Shown one piece after another: positions 1 to 8,626 of a DNA stretch of 64,000 nucleotides. A program made the translations under genes and the position numbers. The DNA is from Limnohabitans sp. Rim8 (GTDB lineage Bacteria; Pseudomonadota; Gammaproteobacteria; Burkholderiales; Burkholderiaceae_C). The stretch spans positions 1 to 64,000 of the forward strand of contig CAMDFK010000013.1 in the NCBI GenBank assembly GCA_945897465.1. The letters run 5' to 3'. How positions within the stretch are numbered: position 1 is the first letter of the stretch; every line of letters starts with the position of its first letter. Under the pieces are notes generated by a model, which saw only the letters and a list, made by a program, of their open reading frames with translations, ran no database searches and was not told the DNA's origin.

Positions 1-22
1 GTTCATGGCCATCTCCAGGTGA

Positions 23-262
23 TTGAACCCCTGGAGCATGCCTCGTGCGCAAAATCAAATTCAAATCGTGGACACCCATGAAACCTCTGAAACCCTTGCC
101 GTTACTCGCTTGCAGCGGGTTGGCCATCAAATAAACCGGACACTACTGATTCCGGATGATGCTGCGTTGGTGGATGCCATCGCGCTGATCGTGCCGGATG
201 AAGTCGGTCGACAGGCCTTGCTGGTGGACAACCCGCAACGGTTATTCCGTTTCAACGGATGA
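23..262 (+). pseudogene. C-terminal remnant of an amidohydrolase-family protein
   Basis: The last 45 or so residues of this plus-strand frame, including PDDAALVDAIALIVPDE and LLVDNPQRLFRF, look like the C-terminal end of amidohydrolase-2 (TIM-barrel, PDC-hydrolase-like) proteins. The frame is closed by an in-frame stop at 20-22, and the first 30 codons do not resemble the family, so the rest of the gene is lost, frameshifted or lies outside the window in another frame. A short WP-type motif in a neighbouring frame near 120 would fit a frameshift. No function is expected from this piece. The assignment rests on the C-terminal pattern only. Confidence 0.35.
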
Positions 263-525
263 CCGATCACATCAGGTCTGGCCTTGACTGACCATGATTT
301 GGGGCCTGTTTCAGTGAATGAGCGCATGGTTTTGCGCCGGTTGTTCAGGTTTCTCCAGGCAGAAAAATACAGTCAAACACTCCACTTAATCCGAACTATA
401 AAAGCGTTTATTTCCATAAAAAATTGCTGGCCATGCCCTAGACTGCAGCCCTTGTTGGCAGCGCTGCCCATCCGTTTGGGTTGTGGGTGGGGCTGTTTTG
501 GCTTTGACTGGATTGGAAAGTTTTT
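263..525. other. Intergenic region upstream of the TerC gene
   Basis: This 263-base stretch is more AT-rich around 365-425 and probably holds the promoter of the downstream TerC-family gene. I looked for the manganese-sensing yybP-ykoY riboswitch known upstream of alx in other bacteria and did not see its conserved core. There is no credible coding frame. Confidence 0.3.
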
Positions 526-1473
526 ATGGAAACGGTAGCTCCTCTTTGGCTTTGGGCCACATTTGTGGCGATTGTACTGGTGTCGCTGTTTGTCGATTTT
601 GTGGTGCTCAAAAAACAAGGGGCACACGACATCGGCGTCAAGGAGGCCTTGAACTGGTCCTTGATCTGGATTGCACTGAGTTTCATGTTCAACGGCTTGT
701 TCTGGTGGGCGATTAAGGACACCACCGGTTCTGTGGAGGTGGCCAACACCAAGTCACTGGAGTTTTTGACGGGCTACCTGATCGAGAAGTCACTGGCGGT
801 CGACAATATTTTTGTCTTCCTGATGATCTTCACCTATTTCGCAGTGCCCTCGCACTTCCAGAAACGTGTGCTCATGATCGGCATCATCGGCGCCATCGTG
901 TTGCGCACCATCATGATTCTGGTGGGGGGCTGGTTGCTGTCCGAGTTCCACTGGATTCTGTATGTCTTCGGCGCATTTCTGATCTTGACGGGCGTGAAGA
1001 TGTGGTGGGCTGCGGGTCAGGAGCCTGACCTGGAAGACAACCCGGCACTCAAGATGCTGCGCAAATTCCTGCCTGTGAGCAAAAACTACGACGGCGAAAA
1101 GTTCTGGACCATTGAAAACGGCCAAAAGATTGCAACGCCCTTGTTCATGGTGATTTGCCTGATTGCCCTGACCGATGTGATCTTTGCCGTCGATTCGATC
1201 CCGGCGATCTTCGCGATCACCACCGACCCCTTCATCGTGTTGACGAGCAACGTGTTCGCGATCCTGGGTTTGCGCGCCATGTACTTCTTGCTGGCCGCTG
1301 TCGCCAACAAGTTCCATTTGCTCAACTACGGTCTGGCTGTGATTCTGGTCTTCATCGGCACCAAGATGTGCCTGATCGACATTTACAAAATTCCCGTGGG
1401 CATATCCCTCGGTGTGGTCGTGGGGATTTTGGTCGCCACGATGATCTTGAGCGTCCGATCAGCCAAGTCCTGA
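526..1473 (+). CDS. TerC/Alx family integral membrane protein
   Basis: This is a 315-residue protein with about eight hydrophobic segments and the two acidic TerC signatures: EKSLAVDNIFVF near residues 87-98 and LTDVIFAVDSIPAIFAIT near 215-232. Both carry Asp residues inside the membrane. Its length matches E. coli Alx (about 320 residues). Family members act in the inner membrane in manganese export or metal loading of secreted proteins and respond to alkaline pH; which applies here cannot be told. It is a single gene, convergent with the LysR gene, and the two share a perfect stem-loop in the gap. The first in-frame ATG is used; there is no classical Shine-Dalgarno, only GGAAAG nearby. Confidence 0.85.
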   Translation: METVAPLWLWATFVAIVLVSLFVDFVVLKKQGAHDIGVKEALNWSLIWIALSFMFNGLFWWAIKDTTGSVEVANTKSLEFLTGYLIEKSLAVDNIFVFLMIFTYFAVPSHFQKRVLMIGIIGAIVLRTIMILVGGWLLSEFHWILYVFGAFLILTGVKMWWAAGQEPDLEDNPALKMLRKFLPVSKNYDGEKFWTIENGQKIATPLFMVICLIALTDVIFAVDSIPAIFAITTDPFIVLTSNVFAILGLRAMYFLLAAVANKFHLLNYGLAVILVFIGTKMCLIDIYKIPVGISLGVVVGILVATMILSVRSAKS

Positions 1474-1480
1474 TCACCTG

Positions 1481-1521
1481 CAAGGACCTGCACAACTCTT
1501 GCGAGCTTGTGCAGGTCCTTG
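1481..1521. terminator. Perfect 15-bp stem-loop between convergent genes
   Basis: CAAGGACCTGCACAA (1481-1495) pairs exactly with TTGTGCAGGTCCTTG (1507-1521) around an 11-nt loop. It lies just after the TerC stop and just before the end of the convergent LysR gene. There is no U-run on either side, so it is a transcript-end or barrier hairpin rather than a textbook intrinsic terminator. Confidence 0.55.
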
Positions 1522-1527
1522 GTGCAT

Positions 1528-2421
1528 TCAGCTGGAGGTTTCGCTGGCTTGCAGCAAAAGTTGAACCAGCGGGTGTTGAACTTTCTTTTCGGTCCCGATG
1601 GCGTAGAAGTGTTCCTTGACCCCTTCGCAAGGACCTAGTCGTTGAACTTCGTAGCGCGCCAGCAGCTCATCGTGGATCCATTCCGCAGCTGGGAAAACAC
1701 CCATGCCACTTTGCCCAAAGGTTTTGAGCAAGGCGCTGTCTTCAAACTCTCCCACAATCCGGGGCTGAACAGATTGGTGTTCGAACCAATGGTCGAGCCG
1801 GGTGCGAACTGCCGTGTGGGCCGTCGGCAAAAGCACAGGCAAGTCGGCCAGGCAGGCCGGAAAGTTTTTCTTGCCCACTTTGACCAGTGCGGCGTTGCCG
1901 TACCAGGAGACGGCAGAGCTCCCCAATGCGTGGTTGTAGAGCTTGATGTTGGCGTTGCTGGGCGCAGGTCGGTCTGAAAGAACCACGTCCAGGCGGTGCA
2001 ATGCCAGATCGCCCAAGAGATCGTCAAACTCACCCTCGTGGCAGAGCAGACGCAAATGCGGCTCGCTCATCACGGGTTGCATGAGGCGGCGCACCACCAA
2101 TTTGGGCAAACCATCCGAAATGCCAGCGGCCAGGCGCACGGTGGGCGAGCTGACGGCGTCACGGACTTTGGCAGGCAGGTTTTCACCCAGCTGAAAAATC
2201 AAATCGGCTTGCTGCATCGCCGCCAAACCGGCATCGGTCAACACCAAACCCCGACCGGCGGGCTTGAGCAGCTCAAACCCCAAAGATCGCTCCAACTCCC
2301 GCACCTGGGCGCTGACCGTCTGGACCGCCATGTCCAATTTATCGGCCGCTTTGGTGATGCCACCTTCTTTGGCCACAACCCAAAAGTAGTAGAGGTGTTT
2401 GTAATTGAATGTGGTTCTCAT
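1528..2421 (-). CDS. nhaR: LysR-family transcriptional regulator, NhaR-like
   Basis: The protein has 297 residues. The N-terminal winged helix-turn-helix (about residues 4-63) starts with FNYKHLYYFWVVAKEGGITKA, the characteristic opening of NhaR, and has the LysR recognition-helix pattern AVQTVSAQVRELE. The remainder is a periplasmic-binding-protein-like effector domain. NhaR activates a sodium/proton antiporter gene in response to sodium, but no antiporter is next to it here, so its target is elsewhere or different. It starts at the ATG at 2421, with an AT-rich promoter region upstream. Confidence 0.8.
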   Translation of the reverse strand: MRTTFNYKHLYYFWVVAKEGGITKAADKLDMAVQTVSAQVRELERSLGFELLKPAGRGLVLTDAGLAAMQQADLIFQLGENLPAKVRDAVSSPTVRLAAGISDGLPKLVVRRLMQPVMSEPHLRLLCHEGEFDDLLGDLALHRLDVVLSDRPAPSNANIKLYNHALGSSAVSWYGNAALVKVGKKNFPACLADLPVLLPTAHTAVRTRLDHWFEHQSVQPRIVGEFEDSALLKTFGQSGMGVFPAAEWIHDELLARYEVQRLGPCEGVKEHFYAIGTEKKVQHPLVQLLLQASETSS

Positions 2422-2578
2422 GATCAGTATTTTACAGATGATCAGTGAGAAATTATCTGCATTTGTCTCGGCATTTCGGATCGAAACCTAGGGTCAAACC
2501 CTGAGCCAGTGGGGTTCAGGGCCTTTGAAATTCAAGCTGTGCAGAATATTGAGGAACACTTGTGGCCAGCGAATCAGG

Positions 2579-3268
2579 TCAAGCGACAGCGTGGCCGGTC
2601 ATCGACACAGGTGATCCCAAAAACAGGCTCACAGCAGCATCTGTCAATTCGTCCAATGACGCACGCTGGCGGCCTGGACCGCGTGATCGAGGGTTGGGGG
2701 CCTGGTACCACTGCACCGCCGAGTTCAAAGCCCCAAAAATCATCAGCCTGGCCAAACCCACGGGCGCTTGCAGTTGCCCGCTGTCATGCAGCGCTTGCAG
2801 CACAGGCGTCCAGGTGGCTTCGTACTCGTCCTTGATCTGCGTGATGGTCTGGCGTTGATCAGCGCTCAGCGAGCGCCATTCGTACAGCATCACCGGGATG
2901 AAGTCACTGTCGGGCCCGAGCAGCACATCGAACTGGTTGCGGATCAGCAGGCGCAACCGCTCACGTGCGTTTTGCTTTTCGCTCAATCCTGCGAGTGCGG
3001 TGCGTTGGCGTTCAATTGCCCGTTTCATGCCCTCGACCATCACGGCCAGCAGCAGGTCCTGCTTGTGGCCAAAGTGATAAAAGGGCGATCCCGGTTGCAT
3101 GCCCACCTGCGCCGCAATCTCGCGTGTGCTGGTGGCGTCATATCCCTTGCGGTGGAAGAGTTGCGCCGCTGCCGAGATGAGCGCCTGACGCCGATTGCCG
3201 TCGTCACGCTCGCCCTCGGTTTTTTTGGGGCGTCCGCGTGCGCGTTTCGGTTCAGCCAACTCAGCCAT
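2579..3268 (-). CDS. TetR/AcrR-family transcriptional regulator
   Basis: This 229-residue protein has a basic N-terminal tail (RARGRPKK) followed by the TetR helix-turn-helix at about residues 27-73 (ALISAAAQLFHRKGYDATS, then the YHFGHKQDLL recognition region). The C-terminal ligand domain is typical of fatty-acyl-CoA-responsive TetR regulators. It starts 5 bases after the acyl-CoA dehydrogenase stop, so the two form one minus-strand transcript. The imperfect 8-4-8 palindrome in the divergent promoter at 4472-4491 is its likely operator, which would make it an autogenous repressor of the beta-oxidation genes. Confidence 0.85.
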   Translation of the reverse strand: MAELAEPKRARGRPKKTEGERDDGNRRQALISAAAQLFHRKGYDATSTREIAAQVGMQPGSPFYHFGHKQDLLLAVMVEGMKRAIERQRTALAGLSEKQNARERLRLLIRNQFDVLLGPDSDFIPVMLYEWRSLSADQRQTITQIKDEYEATWTPVLQALHDSGQLQAPVGLARLMIFGALNSAVQWYQAPNPRSRGPGRQRASLDELTDAAVSLFLGSPVSMTGHAVA

Positions 3269-3272
3269 GCGA

Positions 3273-4436
3273 TCAGCGCCCTGCCAAGCCCATGCTGCGC
3301 GAAATCACTTCTTTCATGATCTCGTTGGTGCCGCCGTAAATGCGTTGCACGCGGGCGTCGGCATAGGCGCGGGTGATGGGGTATTCCCACATGTAGCCGT
3401 AGCCGCCGTGCAACTGTACGCATTCGTCCATCACTTTGCATTGCAAATCCGAGCACCAGTACTTGGCCATGCTGGCCGTCGCCGTGTCGAGCTTGTCTTG
3501 CAGCAGCAATTCGGTGCACTTGTCTACAAACACACGCGCCACCTGCACCTCGGTTTGCAACTCGGCCAGGGTGTAGCGGGTGTTTTGGTAATTGCCCACG
3601 GCCTGGCCAAACACCTTGCGGTCTTTTACGTATTGCACCGTCCAGTCAATGGCTGCTTGCGCTGCCGCAATGCCGCCAATGGCGATTTGCAGGCGCTCCC
3701 AAGGCAGCTGTTCCATCAGGCAAATGAAGCCCTTGCCCTGCATGGCCGTGCCGCCCAGCAGCTGTTCGGCGCTGACCTTGACGTTGTCAAAGAACAGCTC
3801 GGAGGTGTCTTGCGCTTTGAGGCCCAGTTTTTTCAAGCGCTTGCCTTTTTCAAAGCCGGACATGCCGCGTTCAATGAGGAACAAGCTGGTGCCTTTGGCC
3901 CCGGCGGCCGGGTCGGTCTTGGCCACCAAGATCACCAAGTCGGCGTGCCAGCCGTTGGTGATGAAGGTCTTGCTGCCGTTGATGAGGTAGGTGCCGTCTG
4001 CTTGCAAGAGCGCCGTGGTTTTGACGCCTTGCAAGTCCGAGCCCGCCGCCGGTTCGCTCATGGCGATCGCGCCCACCATCTCGCCAATGGCCAGCTTGGG
4101 CAGGTACTTTTGCTTTTGCGCCTCGGTGCCGTAATGCAGGATGTAAGGGGCGACGATTTCGCTGTGCAGGCCGTAGCCGATGCCGGTGAAGCCGGCGCGT
4201 GAAAGTTCCTCCATCTGCACCACCGAATACAGCTTGTCGGCATCCGAGCCGCCATAGGCTTCGGGCAGTGTCATGCACAAAAATCCGTTTTCTCCGGCTT
4301 TGTCCCACACGGCGCGGTCCACGAAGCCCTGCTCTTCCCAGGCGTCGTGGTGGGGGGCGATTTCTTTGTCCATGAAGCGGCGAAAGCTGTCGCGGAAGGC
4401 TTCGTGGTCGGCGGTAAAAAGAGTGCGTTCGATCAT
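3273..4436 (-). CDS. Acyl-CoA dehydrogenase
   Basis: This FAD flavoenzyme performs the first oxidation of acyl-CoA in beta-oxidation, passing electrons to electron-transfer flavoprotein. It has the three ACAD parts: helical N-terminus, beta domain with MSEPAAGSDL, and helical C-terminus ending in RIYGGTNEIMKE. The Gly-Gly-Thr in place of Glu-Gly-Thr is typical of long-chain and isovaleryl types, where the catalytic Glu lies on another helix. I use the ATG at 4436, giving 387 residues and starting MIERTLF; a GTG at 4445 would add three residues. It is divergent from the thiolase gene and followed closely by the TetR gene. Confidence 0.88.
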   Translation of the reverse strand: MIERTLFTADHEAFRDSFRRFMDKEIAPHHDAWEEQGFVDRAVWDKAGENGFLCMTLPEAYGGSDADKLYSVVQMEELSRAGFTGIGYGLHSEIVAPYILHYGTEAQKQKYLPKLAIGEMVGAIAMSEPAAGSDLQGVKTTALLQADGTYLINGSKTFITNGWHADLVILVAKTDPAAGAKGTSLFLIERGMSGFEKGKRLKKLGLKAQDTSELFFDNVKVSAEQLLGGTAMQGKGFICLMEQLPWERLQIAIGGIAAAQAAIDWTVQYVKDRKVFGQAVGNYQNTRYTLAELQTEVQVARVFVDKCTELLLQDKLDTATASMAKYWCSDLQCKVMDECVQLHGGYGYMWEYPITRAYADARVQRIYGGTNEIMKEVISRSMGLAGR

Positions 4437-4471
4437 GGCTGTCACCTGTTGGACTGAAGATGGAATATTTA

Positions 4472-4491
4472 TACAAAGCGTTTGCTTGGTA
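4472..4491. promoter_or_regulatory. Candidate TetR operator in divergent promoter
   Basis: TACAAAGC-GTTT-GCTTGGTA is an 8-4-8 inverted repeat with one mismatch. It resembles the ACCNAGCNNNCGCTNGGT type operators of TetR regulators of fatty-acid and branched-chain degradation. It lies between a TATAAA-like -10 of the acyl-CoA dehydrogenase promoter (minus strand, 4473-4468) and a TATACT -10 of the thiolase promoter (plus strand, 4498-4503). Binding would block both. Confidence 0.55.
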
Positions 4492-4558
4492 AAAGTCTAT
4501 ACTGATTGAAACCCCCCACAACACAGGGCAAACCCCCTGATGACCCCCAGGAGACAGC

Positions 4559-5764
4559 ATGAGCGAAGCATTTGTTTATGACGCCATACGCACCCCGCGT
4601 GGCAAAGGCAAAAAAGACGGCAGCCTGCACGAGGTCAAACCGATCAGCCTGCTCTCAGGCGTGTTGCGCGAGCTGCAAAGCCGTAACCAATTCGACACCG
4701 CTGCGGTGGACGACGTGGTCATGGGCGTGGTCTCGCCCATAGGCGAGCAAGGCTCGGTCATCCCCAAAGTGGCGGCGCTGGCGGCCGGTTGGGACTGGCG
4801 CTGCTCGGGCGTGCAGCTCAACCGTTTTTGCGCCTCGGGCCTGGAAGCGGTCAACATGGCGGCCATGAAGGTGCGCAGCGGCTGGGAAGACCTGGTCGTC
4901 GCAGGCGGCGTCGAGAGCATGAGCCGTGTGCCGATTGGTGCGGACGGCGGCGCTTGGGCGCAAGACCCTGAAACCAACAGCGCCACGCTGTTTGTGCCGC
5001 AAGGCATTGGCGCTGATTTGATCGCCACCATGAGTGGGTTTAGTCGTCACGATGTGGACGCCTTTGCGGTGGAGTCGCAAAAGCGTGCCACGGCCGCGCG
5101 TGCGGCGGGCTACTTCGATGGCTCGGTGGTGCCGGTCAAAGACAAGCTGGGCCAAGTCATCCTGGCGCAAGACGAATTCATCAAGCCGGGCACCACAGTG
5201 GAAACACTGGGCGGCCTCAAAGCCTCGTTTGAGCAACTGGGCGCCATGGGCTTTGACGCGGTGGCCTTGCAGCGCTACCCGCAGGTCGAGCGCATCCACC
5301 ATGTGCACCACGCGGGCAACTCGTCCGGCATCGTGGACGGTGCAGCGGCGGTGCTGATCGGCTCGGAAGCCGCAGGCAAAACCCATGGCCTCACACCCCG
5401 CGCCCGCATTGTGGCTGTGGCCTTGTCGGGCGCCGACCCGACCATCATGCTGACTGGCCCCATGCCTGCTGCACGCAAGGCGCTGGCCAAGGCGGGCTTG
5501 ACGATTGATCAGATCGATTTGTTCGAGGTGAACGAAGCCTTTGCCGCCGTGCCGATGAAGTTCATGCAAGAGATGGGCGTGTCGCACGACAAGGTGAACG
5601 TGAACGGCGGCGCGATCGCCATGGGCCACCCGTTGGGGGCCACGGGCGCAATGATTTTGGGCACCCTGATCGACGAGCTGCACCGCCGGCAATTGCGCTT
5701 CGGCTTGGCCACTTTGTGTGTGGGCGGCGGCATGGGCATTGCCACGATTGTGGAACGGGTTTAA
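4559..5764 (+). CDS. Acetyl-CoA C-acyltransferase (thiolase)
   Basis: The 401-residue length is the usual size for degradative thiolases. The nucleophilic Cys is C91 in [12 protein letters not shown], the catalytic His is in [15 protein letters not shown] (about residue 356), and the second Cys is in TLCVGGGMG near the end. The enzyme cleaves 3-ketoacyl-CoA to acetyl-CoA and a shortened acyl-CoA. The ATG at 4559 is preceded by AGGAGA. Together with the FadB-type enzyme downstream and the divergent acyl-CoA dehydrogenase it completes a beta-oxidation set. The chain-length preference cannot be read from the sequence. Confidence 0.9.
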   Translation: MSEAFVYDAIRTPRGKGKKDGSLHEVKPISLLSGVLRELQSRNQFDTAAVDDVVMGVVSPIGEQGSVIPKVAALAAGWDWRCSGVQLNRFCASGLEAVNMAAMKVRSGWEDLVVAGGVESMSRVPIGADGGAWAQDPETNSATLFVPQGIGADLIATMSGFSRHDVDAFAVESQKRATAARAAGYFDGSVVPVKDKLGQVILAQDEFIKPGTTVETLGGLKASFEQLGAMGFDAVALQRYPQVERIHHVHHAGNSSGIVDGAAAVLIGSEAAGKTHGLTPRARIVAVALSGADPTIMLTGPMPAARKALAKAGLTIDQIDLFEVNEAFAAVPMKFMQEMGVSHDKVNVNGGAIAMGHPLGATGAMILGTLIDELHRRQLRFGLATLCVGGGMGIATIVERV

Positions 5765-5786
5765 AGCCTGCAGTCGCCATTCATAC

Positions 5787-5872
5787 CGTCATTTCGAGGA
5801 GCGCAGCGACGTGGCAATCCAGCTGCGGTGCTCATTCAGGCAATGGATTGCCACGCTTCGCTCGCAATGACG
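5787..5872. repeat. Palindromic REP-like element
   Basis: The left arm at 5787-5821 (CGTCATTTCGAGG through GTGGCAATCCA) and the right arm at 5844-5872 (TGGATTGCCACG through TCGCAATGACG) are imperfect reverse complements around a 22-base spacer. This CGTCATTGCGAG...GTGGCAATCCA pattern is a familiar dispersed intergenic palindrome of environmental proteobacteria. It sits between the thiolase and the FadB-type gene and may act as a transcript-stabilising or attenuating hairpin. Confidence 0.7.
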
Positions 5873-5901
5873 TATTACCCAACCCCTGATGGAGACAGAA
5901 C

Positions 5902-8073
5902 ATGATTTTGAAAACACTGCGCTACGAACTGGCGGACGGCATCGCCACCATCACCTTTGACGAGCAAGGCTCGTCGGTCAACACCATGTGCCTGCAATGG
6001 CAGGACGATCTGGCCCAAGCGGCCGAGCAAGTGGTCAAAGACAAGGCGGCGTTGAAAGGCATCGTCCTGGCCTCTGCCAAATCGACCTTTTTTGCGGGGG
6101 CCGACCTCAAGGGCGTGATGCGCTCGCAAGCCTCAGACGGCCCGCGTGTCTTTACCGAGATCGAAGGCATCAAGAAAGCTTTTCGCACCATCGAGACATT
6201 GGGCGTGCCCGTGGTCAGCTGCCTGAATGGCACGGCGCTGGGCGGCGGCTGGGAAGTAGCTTTGATCGGCCACCACCGCATCGCAACCGCCAACCCCAAA
6301 ACACAATTTGGTTTGCCCGAAGTCACGCTGGGCTTGATCCCCGGTGGCGGCGGCATCACCAAGATGACGCGCCAACTGGGCTTGCTGGCCGCGCAGCCCT
6401 ATGTCCTAGAGAGCAAACTCTTTGGCCCCGAAGAAGCGCAAAAGCTCGGCCTGGTGCACGAGATCGTGGCCAGTGACGACCAGCTGCGCCCTCGCGCTTT
6501 GGCGCACATTGCCGCAAGCCAAGGTCAGCCCGAAGCGGCCCAACACCTGTGGGACCGCAAGGACTACAAAATGCCCGGTGGCACGCCGAGCAACCCCAAG
6601 ATCGCGGGCATGCTGAGCGTGGCCCCGGCCGTGCTCAAACAAAAAACACGCGGCCTCTACCCTGCGCCCGAAGCGGCGTTGGCCGCCATGGTCGAAGGCG
6701 CGATGGTGGACTTTGACACCGCCATGCGCATCGAAAGCCGATATCTGGCGGGTCTGATGACCAGCCAGGTGGCGCGCAACATGATCAACACCTTCTTCTT
6801 CAACATGAACAGCATCAAGGGCGGCCAAAGCCGCCCCAAGGCTGCACCCCGCTACAAGCCCCAAAAAGTGGGCATCTTGGGTGCGGGCATGATGGGTTCG
6901 GGCATTGCGTATTCACAAGCCAGCCGGGGCATCGCCACGGTGCTCAAAGACGTGAGCCAAGAGGCCGCAGAAAAAGGCAAGGCCTACAGCCACAAGCTCA
7001 CCCAAAAGCGCGTGGACAAAGGCCACATGACCGCAGACAAACAAGCGGCCTTGTTGTCACTCATCCAACCCACCGCCAGCGCTGCAGACCTCAAGGGTTG
7101 CGACTTGATCATCGAGGCCGTGTTTGAAAACCGCGAACTCAAGGCCCGCGTCACACAAGAGGCCGAGCCGATGTTGGCCTTAACACCCGAGTTCAGCGGC
7201 TTCTTTGCCAGCAACACCTCGACCTTGCCCATCAGCGGCTTGGCCACAGCCAGCGCCAAGCCCGAGAAATTCGTCGGCATCCATTTCTTCAGCCCCGTCG
7301 ACAAGATGCAGCTGGTGGAGATCATTCGTGGCGCGCAGACCGACGACGAGACTATCGCCCGTGCGTACGACTACGTGCAGGCGCTGGGCAAGCTGCCGAT
7401 TGTGGTGAACGACTCGCGTGGCTTTTACACCAGCCGCACCTTTGGCACCTTTGTGATGGAAGGCGCGGCCATGCTGGGCGAGGGCATCCCCGCCCCCGTG
7501 ATCGAAAACCTGGCCATGCAAGTGGGCATGCCCGTCGGCCCGCTGGCCGTGCTGGATGAAACCGCGCTCTCGCTGTCGGTGCATGTCCTGGACCAAACCC
7601 GCGAAGACTTCGCCAAAGAAGGTAAATCGCACACCGCCACACCCGGTGAGCTGCTGGTCGAGCGCATGGTCAAAGAACTCCAACGTCCCGGCCGCGCCGC
7701 AGGCGGCGGTTTTTACGACTACCCCGCAGGCCAGAAAAAAGTGCTGTGGCCCGAACTCAAAACCCGCTTTGAAAAAGCGGATGTGGCCTACAACCAGCAA
7801 GACATCAAAGACCGCCTGCTGTACCGCCAAGCCGTGGAAACCGCCCGCTGCCTGCAAGAAGGCGTGCTGACCTCGGTGCACGACGGCAACATCGGCTCGA
7901 TCTTCGGCATCGGCTTTCCGGCCTGGACGGGTGGGGCGCTGCAGTTCATCTACGGCCAGGGGGTGAATACGTTTGCCAAGCGATGTGCCGAACTGGCGGC
8001 CGCATACGGCCAGGGTTTTGCGCTGACAGCGGAAGTCATTTCGAGTTTGAAGCAGCATCAGACGGTTTATTGA
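5902..8073 (+). CDS. Bifunctional enoyl-CoA hydratase/3-hydroxyacyl-CoA dehydrogenase (FadB/FadJ type)
   Basis: This 723-residue fusion has an N-terminal crotonase domain (about 1-200) with the oxyanion-hole region STFFAGADLKG and CLNGTALGGGWE. An NAD-binding Rossmann domain begins with VGILGAGMMGSGIAYS (about residue 322), followed by the 3-hydroxyacyl-CoA dehydrogenase motif VGIHFFSPVDKMQLVEII and the C-terminal helical repeat. It hydrates enoyl-CoA and oxidises the L-3-hydroxyacyl-CoA product. It follows the thiolase after a palindromic repeat and is closed by an intrinsic terminator. The ATG at 5902 is preceded by GGAGACAG. Confidence 0.92.
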   Translation: MILKTLRYELADGIATITFDEQGSSVNTMCLQWQDDLAQAAEQVVKDKAALKGIVLASAKSTFFAGADLKGVMRSQASDGPRVFTEIEGIKKAFRTIETLGVPVVSCLNGTALGGGWEVALIGHHRIATANPKTQFGLPEVTLGLIPGGGGITKMTRQLGLLAAQPYVLESKLFGPEEAQKLGLVHEIVASDDQLRPRALAHIAASQGQPEAAQHLWDRKDYKMPGGTPSNPKIAGMLSVAPAVLKQKTRGLYPAPEAALAAMVEGAMVDFDTAMRIESRYLAGLMTSQVARNMINTFFFNMNSIKGGQSRPKAAPRYKPQKVGILGAGMMGSGIAYSQASRGIATVLKDVSQEAAEKGKAYSHKLTQKRVDKGHMTADKQAALLSLIQPTASAADLKGCDLIIEAVFENRELKARVTQEAEPMLALTPEFSGFFASNTSTLPISGLATASAKPEKFVGIHFFSPVDKMQLVEIIRGAQTDDETIARAYDYVQALGKLPIVVNDSRGFYTSRTFGTFVMEGAAMLGEGIPAPVIENLAMQVGMPVGPLAVLDETALSLSVHVLDQTREDFAKEGKSHTATPGELLVERMVKELQRPGRAAGGGFYDYPAGQKKVLWPELKTRFEKADVAYNQQDIKDRLLYRQAVETARCLQEGVLTSVHDGNIGSIFGIGFPAWTGGALQFIYGQGVNTFAKRCAELAAAYGQGFALTAEVISSLKQHQTVY

Positions 8074-8101
8074 GGAACAGGTCCGGAAGGGCTTGCAAGT
8101 C

Positions 8102-8137
8102 AAAACGCAGCATCCGGGAGACTGGGGCTGCGTTTTT
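8102..8137 (+). terminator. Intrinsic terminator after the beta-oxidation operon
   Basis: AAAACGCAGC (8102-8111) pairs perfectly with GCTGCGTTTT (8127-8136), giving a 10-bp stem with a 15-nt loop that runs into a T-run. It lies about 30 bases after the FadB-type stop codon. Confidence 0.85.
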
Positions 8138-8211
8138 ACTTTTGCACACGCCATAGCTGGTTTGAATCAAGCAGCTTGAGAAGGCTTGGGGCCAGTTCAA
8201 CCGTTGATGGT

Positions 8212-8241
8212 TTTACAATGTGTGCCACTTAGTGTCATAAT
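8212..8241 (+). promoter_or_regulatory. Promoter of the toxin-antitoxin operon
   Basis: TTTACA at 8212-8217 and CATAAT at 8236-8241, 18 bases apart, form a good sigma-70 promoter 8 bases before the toxin start codon. The small dyad CACTTAGTG at 8226-8234 lies in the spacer and could be the operator bound by the XRE antitoxin. Confidence 0.5.
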
Positions 8242-8248
8242 TTAAATC

Positions 8249-8626
8249 ATGCGCCGCGTCTTCAAAACCCGCCAATTTGCCAAGTGGATGTGTAAAACCG
8301 ATCTGACGGATGAGGCTTTGTGCTTGGCCGTGAGCGAGATGGTCGGCGGACTGGTGGATGCCGATTTGGGTGGCGATGTGCTCAAGAAGCGTGTTGCCTT
8401 GCCCGGTCGTGGCAAGCGCGGCGGAGCCCGCACTTTGGTGGCCACGCGCAGGGCCAGCCGTTGGTTTTTTGTGTTTGGTTTTGAGAAGAACGAAAAGGCC
8501 AATGTGACCAGCACCGAGCTGGAAGCTTTGCAGTGGCTGGCCAAACAACTGTTGGACTTGTCCGGGGCTCAGCTTGAAGTCGCGGCGCAAGACGGTTCAT
8601 TACAGGAGATTTGTCATGAGCACTAA
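8249..8626 (+). CDS. RelE/HigB-like toxin of a type II toxin-antitoxin system
   Basis: This small basic protein has 125 residues and a RelE-superfamily fold pattern: an N-terminal helical segment (MRRVFKTRQFAKWM), then RVALPGRGKRGGARTLVATRR and RWFFVFGFEKNEKANV, the conserved beta-sheet core of the HigB-like subgroup. Such toxins are ribosome-dependent mRNA endonucleases. It overlaps the downstream antitoxin gene by 11 bases, in the toxin-first order typical of HigBA-type modules. The leader of only a few bases between promoter and ATG is short. Activity is inferred from the family. Confidence 0.8.
   Translation: MRRVFKTRQFAKWMCKTDLTDEALCLAVSEMVGGLVDADLGGDVLKKRVALPGRGKRGGARTLVATRRASRWFFVFGFEKNEKANVTSTELEALQWLAKQLLDLSGAQLEVAAQDGSLQEICHEH

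Noticed and set aside
263-525. yybP-ykoY manganese riboswitch before the TerC gene
   Set aside because: The conserved core of the motif is not visible in the leader, although such riboswitches precede alx in other bacteria.
373-627. Minus-strand frames overlapping the TerC leader and gene start
   Set aside because: No ribosome site, no family-like text, and they overlap the well-supported TerC gene.
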